From Patescibacteria group bacterium (lineage in GTDB: Bacteria; Patescibacteriota; Minisyncoccia; Portnoybacterales; UBA2143): a stretch of 21,143 nucleotides of DNA. Below, piece by piece: positions 7,967 to 16,697 of this stretch. The notes beneath the pieces were generated by a model. It had not been told where the DNA came from. It made no database searches and saw only the letters and a program-made list of their open reading frames with translations. Each line of letters begins with the position of its first letter. The stretch's first letter is position 1. The translations under genes and the position numbers were made by a program. The DNA lies in assembly GCA_018829245.1 (NCBI GenBank), contig JAHJUH010000044.1, forward strand, positions 1-21,143, in the 5' to 3' direction.

Positions 7967-9208
7967 ATGAAAATTTTAATTTTATCAGATAGTTTTTTAT
8001 CAGATTATACAGGAGGAGCAGAGGTAATTGCTTTCAATTTAGCTAATGGTTTTCAAAAATTAGGAAACTATGTTTATGTTATTACAACCGTTCGAGAAAA
8101 ATCTAAAACTGGCCAGTATGATTATCATGGCTTAAAAGTTTTTCGAATTTATGCTGATTATCATGAACGCTGGCGAGCTTACTTATCTCTTTATAATCCT
8201 CAAACGGTTAATCAGATAAAGAAGATTATTAAACAGATCAAGCCAGATATAGTTCATGTTCATAATATTCATTATTATCTTTCTTATCACTCTTTAAAGA
8301 TAGCTAAGAAATATAGCCGAGCTGTTTTTTTAACTGCTCATGATGTAATGTTATTTCATTATGATAAGTTGATAGAATTTGTTAATCAAAATGATTTATC
8401 TATTCCTAAAAAATTCAATTACAAAATTACCCATTGGCAACAGCTTGAAAGATTCAGGAAAAGATATAATCCGTTTAGAAATATTGTTATTAGGCATTAT
8501 TTAAAATATGTAGATAAGATTTTTGCTGTTAGTCAGACATTAAAAGATTCATTACTGCAAAATAATGTTAAAAACGTAGAAGTGATTTATAATGGAATAG
8601 ATATAGCTCAATGGCAGATTAATGATGAAAAACTAAAGAATTTTAAAAAAAAATATAATCTTTTTAATAAAAAAATTGTTTTTTTTGCTGGTCGTCTAAG
8701 TGATTTAAAAGGAAGAAAAAAAATTCTTAAAGCAATGAAAATTGTAAAAAAGCAAATTCCTGATATATTATTATTAGTGGCAGGCGAAAAAGACAGTTAT
8801 ACAGAAACAATGATAGAATTAGTTAAGAACGAAAACTTTCCCATTCTTTTTACTGGATGGATAGAGGGTGATGATTTAAAAAATGCTTACCATAGTAGTG
8901 ATATTGTTGTTACTCCATCTATTTGTTTAGATTCTTTTAATCTAATTAATATTGAAGGAATGATTTGTAAAAAACCAGTTGTTGGAACATGTTTTGGCGG
9001 AACTTCAGAAATTGTTATTGATAATAAAACTGGTTATATAGTAAATCCGTTAGATGTTCAAACAATGGCTGAAAAAATTATTGATTTATTAAAAAATTCA
9101 CAAAAAGCTATACAATTTGGTCAAGCTGGTTATGAACGAGTTAAAAAACATTTTTCTTTTGAAAAACAGATTCAAGAAACATTAAAATGGTATAAAAAGT
9201 ATATTTAA
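7967..9208 (+). CDS. Glycosyltransferase family 4 with DX7E variant
   Basis: This 413-residue GT-B glycosyltransferase has an N-terminal Gly-Gly-Ala-Glu loop at 16-19 after the first strand, the Asp-Ile-Val-His-Val-His acceptor motif, and a Phe-Ala-Gly-Arg-Leu donor-domain entry. The EX7E motif is altered: the first acid is D322 instead of Glu, with E330 intact. The two GT4 enzymes in this operon therefore differ at a donor-site residue. An in-frame GTG at 7919 would add 16 residues inside the previous gene. ATG 7967 is preferred because it starts the canonical Met-Lys-Ile-Leu-Ile-Leu strand 4 bases after the previous stop. An A9 run lies at 8645-8653. The gene at 9212 follows after 3 bases. 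Confidence 0.88.
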   Translation: MKILILSDSFLSDYTGGAEVIAFNLANGFQKLGNYVYVITTVREKSKTGQYDYHGLKVFRIYADYHERWRAYLSLYNPQTVNQIKKIIKQIKPDIVHVHNIHYYLSYHSLKIAKKYSRAVFLTAHDVMLFHYDKLIEFVNQNDLSIPKKFNYKITHWQQLERFRKRYNPFRNIVIRHYLKYVDKIFAVSQTLKDSLLQNNVKNVEVIYNGIDIAQWQINDEKLKNFKKKYNLFNKKIVFFAGRLSDLKGRKKILKAMKIVKKQIPDILLLVAGEKDSYTETMIELVKNENFPILFTGWIEGDDLKNAYHSSDIVVTPSICLDSFNLINIEGMICKKPVVGTCFGGTSEIVIDNKTGYIVNPLDVQTMAEKIIDLLKNSQKAIQFGQAGYERVKKHFSFEKQIQETLKWYKKYI

Positions 9209-9211
9209 AAT

Positions 9212-10915
9212 ATGAAAAATATTAAAAACAAATTTTTAATCAATAGTATCTTTTTATTGGCTGTATTTATTTTAGCTGTGTGTGTTTGGTATTCTCCTGC
9301 TTTATTTAAGGGTTATCCGGCTTATACTATGACAATTAATGCATTAATGGGTCGCAATGTACATTTGACTGGTCTTTATTCAGTAGAAAATGATTTTAAT
9401 GTTTTTTTGGCTTCAGATTTAATTAAAGAACAAGGACATATTTCTATTTATGGTAATAAATTAACTTCTCTGCTTTATGGTAAGATTTTTACCTTAATTG
9501 GTTTATCAGGGGTAGATAATCTTGTTTTACTGTCGGTTTTTATCCATGCTTTAACTCTGTTGATTTTTACGGGCGTGGTTCTTTATTTATTTAGACTTAA
9601 AACAGCAGTAATTTTTTCTTTAATTTATATTTTTTTACCTTTTAATTGGTATTTACCTTATCATTTGGGGACTTATGAATTTGTCTTATTTTTTTTGGCT
9701 TTATTCTTTTTATTTTATTTTTATGGTATCAGGCAAAAAAATGGTTATATTTATTTAATTATGGCTGGAGCTTCTTTGGCCTTATCTTGTTTATCTAGAG
9801 AGGCCTTGCTGTTAATTGTGCCTTTTCTTTTGTTGTTTTTATGGTTTGAAAAGCAAAAAAAACAACTTTTTTATATTTTTATTCCTTTTATAATCATTTT
9901 TGCTATATTTTGGTTGCCTAATATTACTCACAATTCCTATTTGCAATTATTTACGACACATGTTTCAGAAGAAAATAAATCAGCTGATTTTGGTTTTTAT
10001 GGTCATGTCTATCCCGATCCATATACTTATCACTTTAAACAAGAAGAATTTTTAACTAATTTAAAAAATAAGATAGATAATAATGAAATGGTTTTAATGG
10101 CAGAGATAGATAGAATTAGAGAATTAAAAAATATGGGCATTGCAGACATAAGTTTATTTGATAGAATTCGTACTGGTTTAATGTTTAGTTCACGGCATGT
10201 TTTTAGATTCGCTTCTTTAGAAGACATCGGTGGGCCATTTATTCTTTTATTGATTCTTTTAGGTCTTTATAGTTTAAGACAAAAAAATAGATATTTGTAC
10301 CAGTTTTTTGTTTATTGGATTTTTTCGACTGTTTTTCTTTTAGCTTTTGTAGTTTTAGCTGGTAGGAATCACTTAATGGATTTTGGCTGGGCGATTGCTT
10401 TGTTAATTTCTTTAGGATTAATGTTTTTAGCTAAATTGATTAGCGATTATTTTAATTTAGAAAAGAAAAAACAAGTTTTTCTTTATATTGCACTTTTATT
10501 TATCATTCTATATCATCTTGTTTTAGTAAATCATGTCGCTTGGAGTAGGGTTTATGATGATAGTAGTAATTTAATGGTTCAATCTTATAGTCAAGAGGTT
10601 AAAAAAATGGATATTGCTGATAAAGACGTTATTGCAGTTGGTCTAGATTCTGGAGCTATCTATAATTTAAATTACATAACCAACAAATCAATGGTTATAT
10701 TCAGGCCAGAAACAATCAAAAATTTATTAGAAGAAAACAAATTAGATTGGGCTTTTGAGCAATTTGGAATAAAGTATATTTTGGGATATTCAGATGAGTT
10801 AAGCGAAGAAATTATTAATCAAGCGGATGTTGTTAATGTTGCCTCTGATTCTTTAGAACCAGTTATTCCTGAAATGTCTCGTAATAAAGGTTGGCTTATG
10901 AATTTAGTTAATTAA
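9212..10915 (+). CDS. Polytopic membrane protein, probable GT-C glycosyltransferase
   Basis: This 567-residue protein has a first helix at about 10-28, an outside loop, roughly ten further hydrophobic segments up to about residue 435, and a soluble C-terminal domain of about 130 residues. The loop after helix 1 contains acidic residues E59 and D61 in a Glu-Asn-Asp-Phe context, the position where GT-C enzymes put the catalytic acid. The overall shape resembles PMT/ArnT-like transferases using polyprenyl-phosphate sugars, but no diagnostic family motif is clear. It is the second such protein in the operon after the one at 269, with no obvious sequence similarity to it. It begins 3 bases after the GT4 gene and ends 1 base before the GT2 gene. 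A dedicated membrane protein of unknown function remains possible. Confidence 0.55.
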   Translation: MKNIKNKFLINSIFLLAVFILAVCVWYSPALFKGYPAYTMTINALMGRNVHLTGLYSVENDFNVFLASDLIKEQGHISIYGNKLTSLLYGKIFTLIGLSGVDNLVLLSVFIHALTLLIFTGVVLYLFRLKTAVIFSLIYIFLPFNWYLPYHLGTYEFVLFFLALFFLFYFYGIRQKNGYIYLIMAGASLALSCLSREALLLIVPFLLLFLWFEKQKKQLFYIFIPFIIIFAIFWLPNITHNSYLQLFTTHVSEENKSADFGFYGHVYPDPYTYHFKQEEFLTNLKNKIDNNEMVLMAEIDRIRELKNMGIADISLFDRIRTGLMFSSRHVFRFASLEDIGGPFILLLILLGLYSLRQKNRYLYQFFVYWIFSTVFLLAFVVLAGRNHLMDFGWAIALLISLGLMFLAKLISDYFNLEKKKQVFLYIALLFIILYHLVLVNHVAWSRVYDDSSNLMVQSYSQEVKKMDIADKDVIAVGLDSGAIYNLNYITNKSMVIFRPETIKNLLEENKLDWAFEQFGIKYILGYSDELSEEIINQADVVNVASDSLEPVIPEMSRNKGWLMNLVN

Positions 10916-10916
10916 T

Positions 10917-11885
10917 ATGCTATTCTCAATTATTATTCCAGCTTACAATGCTCAAGAAACGATAAGGAAATGTCTTGATTCTATTTTAAAACAGAACTTT
11001 TCTGATTTTGAAGTTATTATTGTCAATGATTGTTCATTTGATAAAACTAAAGAAATAGTTAATCAGTATAATGTTAAACAAATTGTTTTAAAAAAGAACC
11101 TGGGTCCGGCTGGAGCTAGAAATATTGGTATAAAAAAAGCCCAAGGTGAGATTATGGTTTTTATTGATTCGGACGTGACTTTCCGAGATAAGGATGCTTT
11201 GTCTCAATTAGCCAAAATCTTTAAGGAAAAAAAAGAAATTAAGGGAATAATAATGATTAAGGATAAAGTTCCTTTAAATAAAGGATTAACTCCTCTCTAT
11301 TTGGCCTATTATAAATACTTTTTATGGAATCTGCCAGGCGATTTTCAGACTTCATTTACGACCGAACGTTCAGCTGTTAAAAAATATATTTTTAATAAAG
11401 TCGGCTACTTTGATGAAAAATACAAAAAAGCAGATGTAGAAGACTTTGAATTTGGCTATCGGATGGAAAAAGAAAATTACAAAATATATATTGCCAGGAA
11501 TATTCTGGTTGGCCATCATTTTGAGACCTTTAAGCAACTGACTAAAAAAACATTGAAAAGAAGTTGGCAATGGATTCGTTTGTTTATGAAAAGGAAAAAG
11601 TTTGATTCGGTTTATTCAACTAAAGAAAGGGGGATTAAAACTCTGATTGGTGCGACTATTCTACCTTTTTTAATTTTCTCAATTTTTATTCCCTACGTTT
11701 TCTACTTTTCTTTCCTAATGTTTGTTATCTATTTATTCTATAATCTTGGTTTCTATAAATTTCTTTTCAAAGAAAGGAAAATTCATTTAATTTTACCTTT
11801 CATTATTTTAGATTTATATTTTTGTTTTTTAACCGGTTTGGGAGCCGGCCTCTCAGTAAGTTTTTATCATTTTAGAAAAAGATGA
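10917..11885 (+). CDS. Glycosyltransferase family 2 with C-terminal membrane helices
   Basis: This 322-residue inverting GT-A glycosyltransferase opens with the canonical Ile-Ile-Ile-Pro-Ala-Tyr-Asn-Ala and an Asn-Asp-Cys-Ser strand that binds the nucleotide. The metal-binding DXD is D84-S-D86. A Val-Glu-Asp-Phe-Glu-Phe segment in the 170s fits the family's ED motif, which supplies the catalytic base. Two or more hydrophobic segments after about residue 240 anchor it to the membrane, suggesting a lipid-linked acceptor. It begins 1 base after the previous stop, and its TGA overlaps the next ATG. Base composition here is less AT-rich than in the genes to its left. Confidence 0.88.
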   Translation: MLFSIIIPAYNAQETIRKCLDSILKQNFSDFEVIIVNDCSFDKTKEIVNQYNVKQIVLKKNLGPAGARNIGIKKAQGEIMVFIDSDVTFRDKDALSQLAKIFKEKKEIKGIIMIKDKVPLNKGLTPLYLAYYKYFLWNLPGDFQTSFTTERSAVKKYIFNKVGYFDEKYKKADVEDFEFGYRMEKENYKIYIARNILVGHHFETFKQLTKKTLKRSWQWIRLFMKRKKFDSVYSTKERGIKTLIGATILPFLIFSIFIPYVFYFSFLMFVIYLFYNLGFYKFLFKERKIHLILPFIILDLYFCFLTGLGAGLSVSFYHFRKR

Positions 11886-12946
11886 ATAAATATTTAAGTG
11901 GGTTTAAAAGTTTGTTTTCCAAAACCCCGACCTATCTCATTTTCTACATTACTGCTCGTTGTAATGCTCATTGCAAGATGTGTTTTTATTGGCAGAATAT
12001 TGATCAGGCAGTGATAGACAAAGAATTGTCATTGAATGAAATAGAGAAAATTTCTCAATCATTTGGTCCTTTAGAATATTTAACATTGACTGGCGGTGAA
12101 CCAACTCTTAGAAATGATTTACCAGAGATTGCCCAGATTTTTGATAGGAATAACAAAGTTCAGTTTATTAGTATTCCAACCAATTCTATTCTGGTTGATA
12201 GAATTAAAGAAATGGTTGAAGAAATTTTAAGGACAACCAAACATCCATATTTAAAACTTTGTCTTTCCCTTGATGGATTAGGTAAAGATCACGACGAAAT
12301 TAGGGAGGTACCTGGTTGTTTTGACAAAGTTGTTGCTAACTATAAGAATCTGGCTAGATTAAAAAAAGAAATTAAGGATTTTGAAATAATGATTAATATG
12401 ACTATTTCTTCTCAGAATTATAATAGGATTAAAGAAGTTATGGATTTTGTTAGAAAAGAAATGCCTTTGGCTGTTTTTGACTTTTCATGGGCTAGGGGAA
12501 ATGTTAGAAAAATAGGAACAGAAAATCTTAGTGCTGAAGATTATCGCCGAGCTTGTCAAATAGTTAATCAAGAAGAGAAGAATTTTAGTTCTGGATTTAG
12601 CTTTGCTCGTTTAATTGCAGCTAATAAATTAGTAGCTCGGCAATTAATAGAGGGAATATTAAAAGAGAAGAAGCGAAAACATTCTTGTTCAGCTGGTGGG
12701 AAAATGGTCATTATATCTGAGAACGGATTAGTTAAGCCTTGTGAGATGCTAGAAGGTGATTTTGGTAATTTAAGGGATTTTGATTATGATATTAAAAAAG
12801 TCCTTTCAACTGAAAGGGCTAAAGAGACTTTAAAATTTATTAAGGATAAGAAATGCGCTTGTACTTTTGAGAATGCTATTCAAAACAGCATTGTTAATAA
12901 TGTTTTTAACTGGCCGGTTTTAATAAAAAAACTATTTAAATTTTAA
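11882..12946 (+). CDS. Radical SAM protein with SPASM-like C-terminus
   Basis: This 354-residue radical SAM enzyme has the cluster motif at C27, C31 and C34 and a perfect Gly-Gly-Glu-Pro at 71-74. The C-terminal region holds C269, C287, C325 and C327, spaced like a SPASM or twitch auxiliary cluster site. The Lys-Pro-Cys-Glu context at 285-288 is common in SPASM proteins. It is coupled to the GT2 gene by an ATGA overlap, which hints that the two act on the same intermediate. The substrate is unknown. The last 15 bases, including the stop, overlap the 3' end of the convergent gene on the other strand. It is the last gene of the + operon. Confidence 0.84.
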   Translation: MNKYLSGFKSLFSKTPTYLIFYITARCNAHCKMCFYWQNIDQAVIDKELSLNEIEKISQSFGPLEYLTLTGGEPTLRNDLPEIAQIFDRNNKVQFISIPTNSILVDRIKEMVEEILRTTKHPYLKLCLSLDGLGKDHDEIREVPGCFDKVVANYKNLARLKKEIKDFEIMINMTISSQNYNRIKEVMDFVRKEMPLAVFDFSWARGNVRKIGTENLSAEDYRRACQIVNQEEKNFSSGFSFARLIAANKLVARQLIEGILKEKKRKHSCSAGGKMVIISENGLVKPCEMLEGDFGNLRDFDYDIKKVLSTERAKETLKFIKDKKCACTFENAIQNSIVNNVFNWPVLIKKLFKF

Positions 12947-12955
12947 TGGTTTTTT
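12926..12955. terminator. AT-rich inverted repeat, possible bidirectional terminator
   Basis: Bases 12926-12936 pair with 12945-12955 as an 11-bp stem (six A-T pairs, C-G, one T-G wobble, then three A-T/T-A pairs) around an 8-base loop. An A-run on one side and a T-run on the other give each transcript a terminal U-run. It is centred on the 15-base overlap of the two convergent operons, where a shared terminator is expected. The stem is poor in GC and therefore weak; in this AT-rich DNA it could be accidental. Confidence 0.35.
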
Positions 12956-13885
12956 AAGCCAAGATAGAAAACCGATAAAGTTAGACATTAAAAGCATTAA
13001 CAGATAAAGAGTTGAAAAACTAATTGTTATTTCCGGGTTAATGTCGAGAGAAGAAAAAAGAAGCAGGAGCGTAGCATCTCTGGTCCCTAGACCAAGAATA
13101 GAAACTGGCATTAGAGTGGCCAGAGTGGCCAGAGTAACTGACAAAATAAAGAAGATAAGAGGAACTTCTAGGCCTATGCTTTTGGCTAAAAAAAACATTG
13201 AACTATAATAGAAAAACCAGACAACAACAGTAATTAAAGAAATAACAAGATAGTTTTTAAGCTTATAGCCTTTAAAATCATTAATGAATTCCTGGTAATT
13301 AAGATGCCAGGATTTTTTGTATTTAGAGGGAATAATGAATCCGAGAATTTTATTTATTAGTTTTTTAAAACTTCCATTTCTTTGAAAGATAATAAAGAGA
13401 GCTAGAATAATTAAGCCAAGAAAAGTGAAAAGAAAAAGATCTTTTCTTATGTCTTTGAAGAAGAAAAATATGCTTAAGTAACCAATAATAAGAAGAAAAA
13501 CAATATCTGCCAAGCGGTCAAGAATAATACTGACCAATGATTTTCCTATTGAATAGCCATCTTTTTTTAAATAAAGAACCTTAATCAGATCACCAATTCG
13601 TCCTGGAGTAATAGTTGAAAGAAAAAAACCGGTGTTATAGATAAAAAAAGAATCCTTTAAAGGATAATCAATATTCTGGGCTTTTTTAAGGTAATTCCAT
13701 CTGATTGGCTGGATCAAAATCATCAAAAGAACAAAAAAGACAGCTAGTCCGATATAAAATAAATTAGCTTGGATTAATATTTTAGAAACCTCAGCGAGAT
13801 TTATTTTGTAAAAAAGAATATAAAAGAAAATTAAAAGACCAATTAAAATATACCAGTATTGGAATAGTTTTTTTAGAAATTTCAT
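12932..13885 (-). CDS. UPF0104/AglD-type (LPG synthase TM-like) membrane protein
   Basis: This 317-residue integral membrane protein with about eight helices belongs to the lysylphosphatidylglycerol-synthase transmembrane family (UPF0104; AglD/YbhN-like). The hallmark Thr-Pro-Gly-Arg-Ile-Gly-Asp is at 93-99, followed by a conserved Leu-Asp-Arg at 122-124. The soluble aminoacyltransferase domain of MprF is absent, so it does not make lysyl-PG. Members of this stand-alone group occur beside polyprenyl-phosphate glycosyltransferases and are proposed to handle or flip lipid-linked substrates. It is the last gene of the - operon. Its ATG overlaps the previous stop by 4 bases and its TAG stop lies inside the convergent + gene. 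A 9-base tandem repeat encodes an Ala-Thr-Leu doublet. Confidence 0.85.
   Translation of the reverse strand: MKFLKKLFQYWYILIGLLIFFYILFYKINLAEVSKILIQANLFYIGLAVFFVLLMILIQPIRWNYLKKAQNIDYPLKDSFFIYNTGFFLSTITPGRIGDLIKVLYLKKDGYSIGKSLVSIILDRLADIVFLLIIGYLSIFFFFKDIRKDLFLFTFLGLIILALFIIFQRNGSFKKLINKILGFIIPSKYKKSWHLNYQEFINDFKGYKLKNYLVISLITVVVWFFYYSSMFFLAKSIGLEVPLIFFILSVTLATLATLMPVSILGLGTRDATLLLLFSSLDINPEITISFSTLYLLMLLMSNFIGFLSWLKKPLKFK
13113..13135. repeat. 9-bp in-frame tandem repeat (2.6 copies)
   Basis: The unit agagtggcc occurs twice (13113-13121 and 13122-13130), followed by a partial copy to 13135. It lies inside the AglD-type gene and, being a multiple of three, repeats the tripeptide Ala-Thr-Leu in a membrane helix without breaking the frame. 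Copy number could change by slippage, adding or removing three residues. Confidence 0.8.
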
Positions 13886-15300
13886 TTGAATAGTAAGGCA
13901 AAGCCAATTCTGGCTTGACTAATTAAATGACCAAAGCTTTTAATGGCTAAAAGTTTTTTAAGAATAAAGCCTATTCGGAAATAGAATTTGCGATCTGCTT
14001 TTTTGACATATTTAGCAATTAATTCTTCAGGTAGTTCTTTACTTGAAAGTGAAGGAGCACCATTGGTTTCTTTATCCTCCAGAAATCTTTTCCAATAGTT
14101 ATTGTCAATTTGTCCGGTAGAAACGCCATAATCAAAAAGTTCACTACCAGGAATTAAGATGGTTTTACTGAAAATAGCAAAACTTGGGTCAATCTTTAAA
14201 GCTAGGTTAATGGTTTTTTCAATTGTTTGAGGTGTTTCAGTTGGCGCGCCGATCATAAAGTAGCCATAAATTTCAATACCTGCCTTTTTACAAAGTTGGG
14301 CGCATTCTAAGGATTGTTCAACGGTAATTCCTTTTTTAAGAACTTTTAGAATTCGGTTGTCGCCGGATTCAAAACCAAGGCGAATACGATAGCAACCAGA
14401 TTTTTTCATTGTTTCCAATATTTTTTCATCAAGTAAATCAACCCGATTACGGCATTCCCAAATAATATTTAAAGGTTTTAGTTTTTTGCATAAATCTAGT
14501 CCCCATTTTTTATCAACAATCAGATTGTCGTCAAAAAACATAAATTCTCTAATGCCATATTGATTAATTGTTTCTTTAATTTCTTGGGCAATATTTTTTG
14601 GAGAACGAACTCGCCAATTTTTACCCATTCTATTTTTCCTATCGCAGAAAATACAGTTAAAGGGGCAGCCTCGAGTAGCAATAATTGTGGCAAAGTGTTT
14701 TTGGCGGGAAAAAACATCAAAATATTTTTTACTTGGAACAAGATGACGAGCAGGGAAAGGGATAGTATCAAGATTTTCAATTAATGGCCGGATAGGATTA
14801 ATGACGACTTGATTATTTTTTTTAAAAACTAGTCCTGGGATTTGTTCAAATTCTAAGTTATTTTTTTTTTCCAATTTATCAATTAGTTCAATAATTGTCT
14901 TTTCACCTTCACCTCTGATTCCAAAATCGAAATTCCCCAGTTCTAATGATTCTTGAGTCAAACAGGTAACATTAGGTCCGCCGAGAATTGTTATAATTCG
15001 GGGATTAATTTTTTTAAATCTTTCAGACATGTCTTTGACTTGTCGATAGTTCCAGGTCATAGCGTAGAAACCAACCATTTGCGGATTCAATTCCTGATAA
15101 GTTCTTTTAAGTTCTTTTTCAGCGTTTTTTCCTTCAATGTCAATATCAACAACTTTAACTTGATGTTTGTTTTTTTCCAGAGCAGCGGCAACATATAACA
15201 AACCAAGAGGCGGATAAACGCCCCTTTGTTTTTCTATATCTTCTTTATATTGTCCGGTTGTCGCCTGATGAAGGCTGGGGTTGATAAGGAGAATTCTCAT
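13882..15300 (-). CDS. B12-binding domain radical SAM protein
   Basis: This 472-residue class B radical SAM enzyme has a cobalamin-binding domain at about 1-140, including Pro-Pro-Leu-Gly-Leu near residue 30 and Gly-Gly-Pro-Asn at 107-110. A linker with the Asn-Pro-Ile-Arg ... Ile-Pro-Phe-Pro-Ala pattern (about 168-184) follows, then the radical SAM barrel with C212, C216 and C219. The C-terminal tail starts with Phe-Tyr-Phe-Arg and is shared with the paralogues starting at 16691 and 21129. A T10 run at 14861-14870 (A10 in the sense strand) encodes Lys-Lys-Asn and is the longest homopolymer noticed here. It overlaps the neighbouring gene on each side by 4 bases. Methylation or another radical C-C or C-X bond reaction is likely; the substrate is unknown. 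Confidence 0.9.
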   Translation of the reverse strand: MRILLINPSLHQATTGQYKEDIEKQRGVYPPLGLLYVAAALEKNKHQVKVVDIDIEGKNAEKELKRTYQELNPQMVGFYAMTWNYRQVKDMSERFKKINPRIITILGGPNVTCLTQESLELGNFDFGIRGEGEKTIIELIDKLEKKNNLEFEQIPGLVFKKNNQVVINPIRPLIENLDTIPFPARHLVPSKKYFDVFSRQKHFATIIATRGCPFNCIFCDRKNRMGKNWRVRSPKNIAQEIKETINQYGIREFMFFDDNLIVDKKWGLDLCKKLKPLNIIWECRNRVDLLDEKILETMKKSGCYRIRLGFESGDNRILKVLKKGITVEQSLECAQLCKKAGIEIYGYFMIGAPTETPQTIEKTINLALKIDPSFAIFSKTILIPGSELFDYGVSTGQIDNNYWKRFLEDKETNGAPSLSSKELPEELIAKYVKKADRKFYFRIGFILKKLLAIKSFGHLISQARIGFALLFK

Positions 15301-16691
15301 TTTTTCGGTCTTAAAATATCTTTAATTATTGAGATACTTCCTCGGACTGAGTTATAGATTTCGTCTTTGTTATTAATCATGAGTAATCTTTTAAGGATAT
15401 AGGAAGGTCTGAAATAAAAAGAAAAGAAAGCTTTGCTTAGATATTTCTTAAGTTCAGGAGTTGGAAGAGAAGTCGCGTTCATAATACAGTCTTCATACTT
15501 GATTGCTTCCATTCTTTCATCCAGGATCCAATTATTCTTTATCGCTCTTTCTCTTAATTCTGTTCCAGGAAAAGGAGTGGTAAAACCGAAATTGGCATAG
15601 TCTAAATCTAGTTCAATGGCAAATCGGATTGTTTTTTCAATAGTTTCTTTAGTGTCATTAGGGTTGCCGATCATAAAGTTGCCGATTGTCCTTAATCCAG
15701 CGGCTTTAGTTATTTTGATTGCCTCTCTAACTTGTTCGATGGTAATTTCCTTTTTCATATCGTCTAGAATCGCTTGGTCGCCTGATTCAATTCCATAACT
15801 AATTGAAACGCAGCCGGCTTTTTTCATTTTACTCAAAAGTGGATAGGTGGCGTGATTAATCCGACCGTTACAGTTCCAGCTTAAGTCATAATTTTTTTCT
15901 ATCAAAAGATCGCAGAATTTTTCAACGTTTTTGGGAGCTAAGGTAAATTCACTATCCTTGAATCCGATTTCTTTGATGCCTAATTGGTTGACTAAATAAT
16001 CAACTTCTTTAATACTTCTTTCAGGTGTTTGAACCCGGTAGCGGTTGCCGAACATTTTTCCGACTCCGCAAAAGATACAGAGAAAAGGGCACCCTCTTGA
16101 CCTAGTCATAATCATATATGGAGAACGGGAAGCGTAGGGAGCACGATACTTTTTTAGATTAAAAAGATTATATGCTGGAATAGGCAGGGCACTAATGTCC
16201 TGAATTAAATCTCTTAATGGATTAAGGATAATTTTACCATTTTTTTTAAAGCCAAGACCTTTAATATCTTTAAGGTTTTCTTCTTTTTTTTCAATGGCTT
16301 TAAGTAATTCGGCGGTAGTTAACTCTCCTTCGCCACGGACAATAAAATCAATATATGGGCTTTTAAGGGTTTGTTCTGGTTCAACTGTTGGATGAACACC
16401 TCCGGCAATAATGACAATATTTTTTGATATCGATTTAATTTCTTTAGCTAAGGCAAGGGATTTACTAAAATTAACTGACATAATCCCAAAACCGACTATT
16501 TCTGGCGATTCTTTTTTGATTAGATCTATAATTTCGTTGGCGGTTTCTTTTTCAATATTGGCATCATACAATGATACTTGGTGACCTTCTTTTTGAAGGT
16601 AGGCAACTAAGGCCACTAATCCCATAGGCGGATACATAAAAGAAGTCACATTTCTTTCCGTAATTGAAGGTTGGACTAAAAGTATTTTCAT
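15297..16691 (-). CDS. B12-binding domain radical SAM protein
   Basis: This 464-residue paralogue of the previous gene has an N-terminal B12 domain with Pro-Pro-Met-Gly-Leu at 21-25 and Gly-Gly-Val-His-Pro-Thr at 97-102. The linker Asn-Pro-Leu-Arg is at 157-160, and the radical SAM ligands are C201, C205 and C208. After the barrel's second strand it has Lys-Asp-Ser-Glu-Phe where its relatives have Asp-Asp or Asp-Glu, so the active site may differ. The tail Phe-Tyr-Phe-Arg-Pro-Ser-Tyr-Ile-Leu-Lys is the clearest copy of the shared motif. A weak AAGGAAA lies 9 bases before the ATG, inside the end of the upstream gene, which stops 6 bases away. It was probably produced by duplication with the other two in this operon. 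Confidence 0.9.
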   Translation of the reverse strand: MKILLVQPSITERNVTSFMYPPMGLVALVAYLQKEGHQVSLYDANIEKETANEIIDLIKKESPEIVGFGIMSVNFSKSLALAKEIKSISKNIVIIAGGVHPTVEPEQTLKSPYIDFIVRGEGELTTAELLKAIEKKEENLKDIKGLGFKKNGKIILNPLRDLIQDISALPIPAYNLFNLKKYRAPYASRSPYMIMTRSRGCPFLCIFCGVGKMFGNRYRVQTPERSIKEVDYLVNQLGIKEIGFKDSEFTLAPKNVEKFCDLLIEKNYDLSWNCNGRINHATYPLLSKMKKAGCVSISYGIESGDQAILDDMKKEITIEQVREAIKITKAAGLRTIGNFMIGNPNDTKETIEKTIRFAIELDLDYANFGFTTPFPGTELRERAIKNNWILDERMEAIKYEDCIMNATSLPTPELKKYLSKAFFSFYFRPSYILKRLLMINNKDEIYNSVRGSISIIKDILRPKK

Positions 16692-16697
16692 ATTTAA

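Noticed and set aside
12932..13885. MprF-type lysylphosphatidylglycerol synthase
   Set aside because: Only the membrane part of the family is present; the aminoacyltransferase domain is absent at 317 residues.
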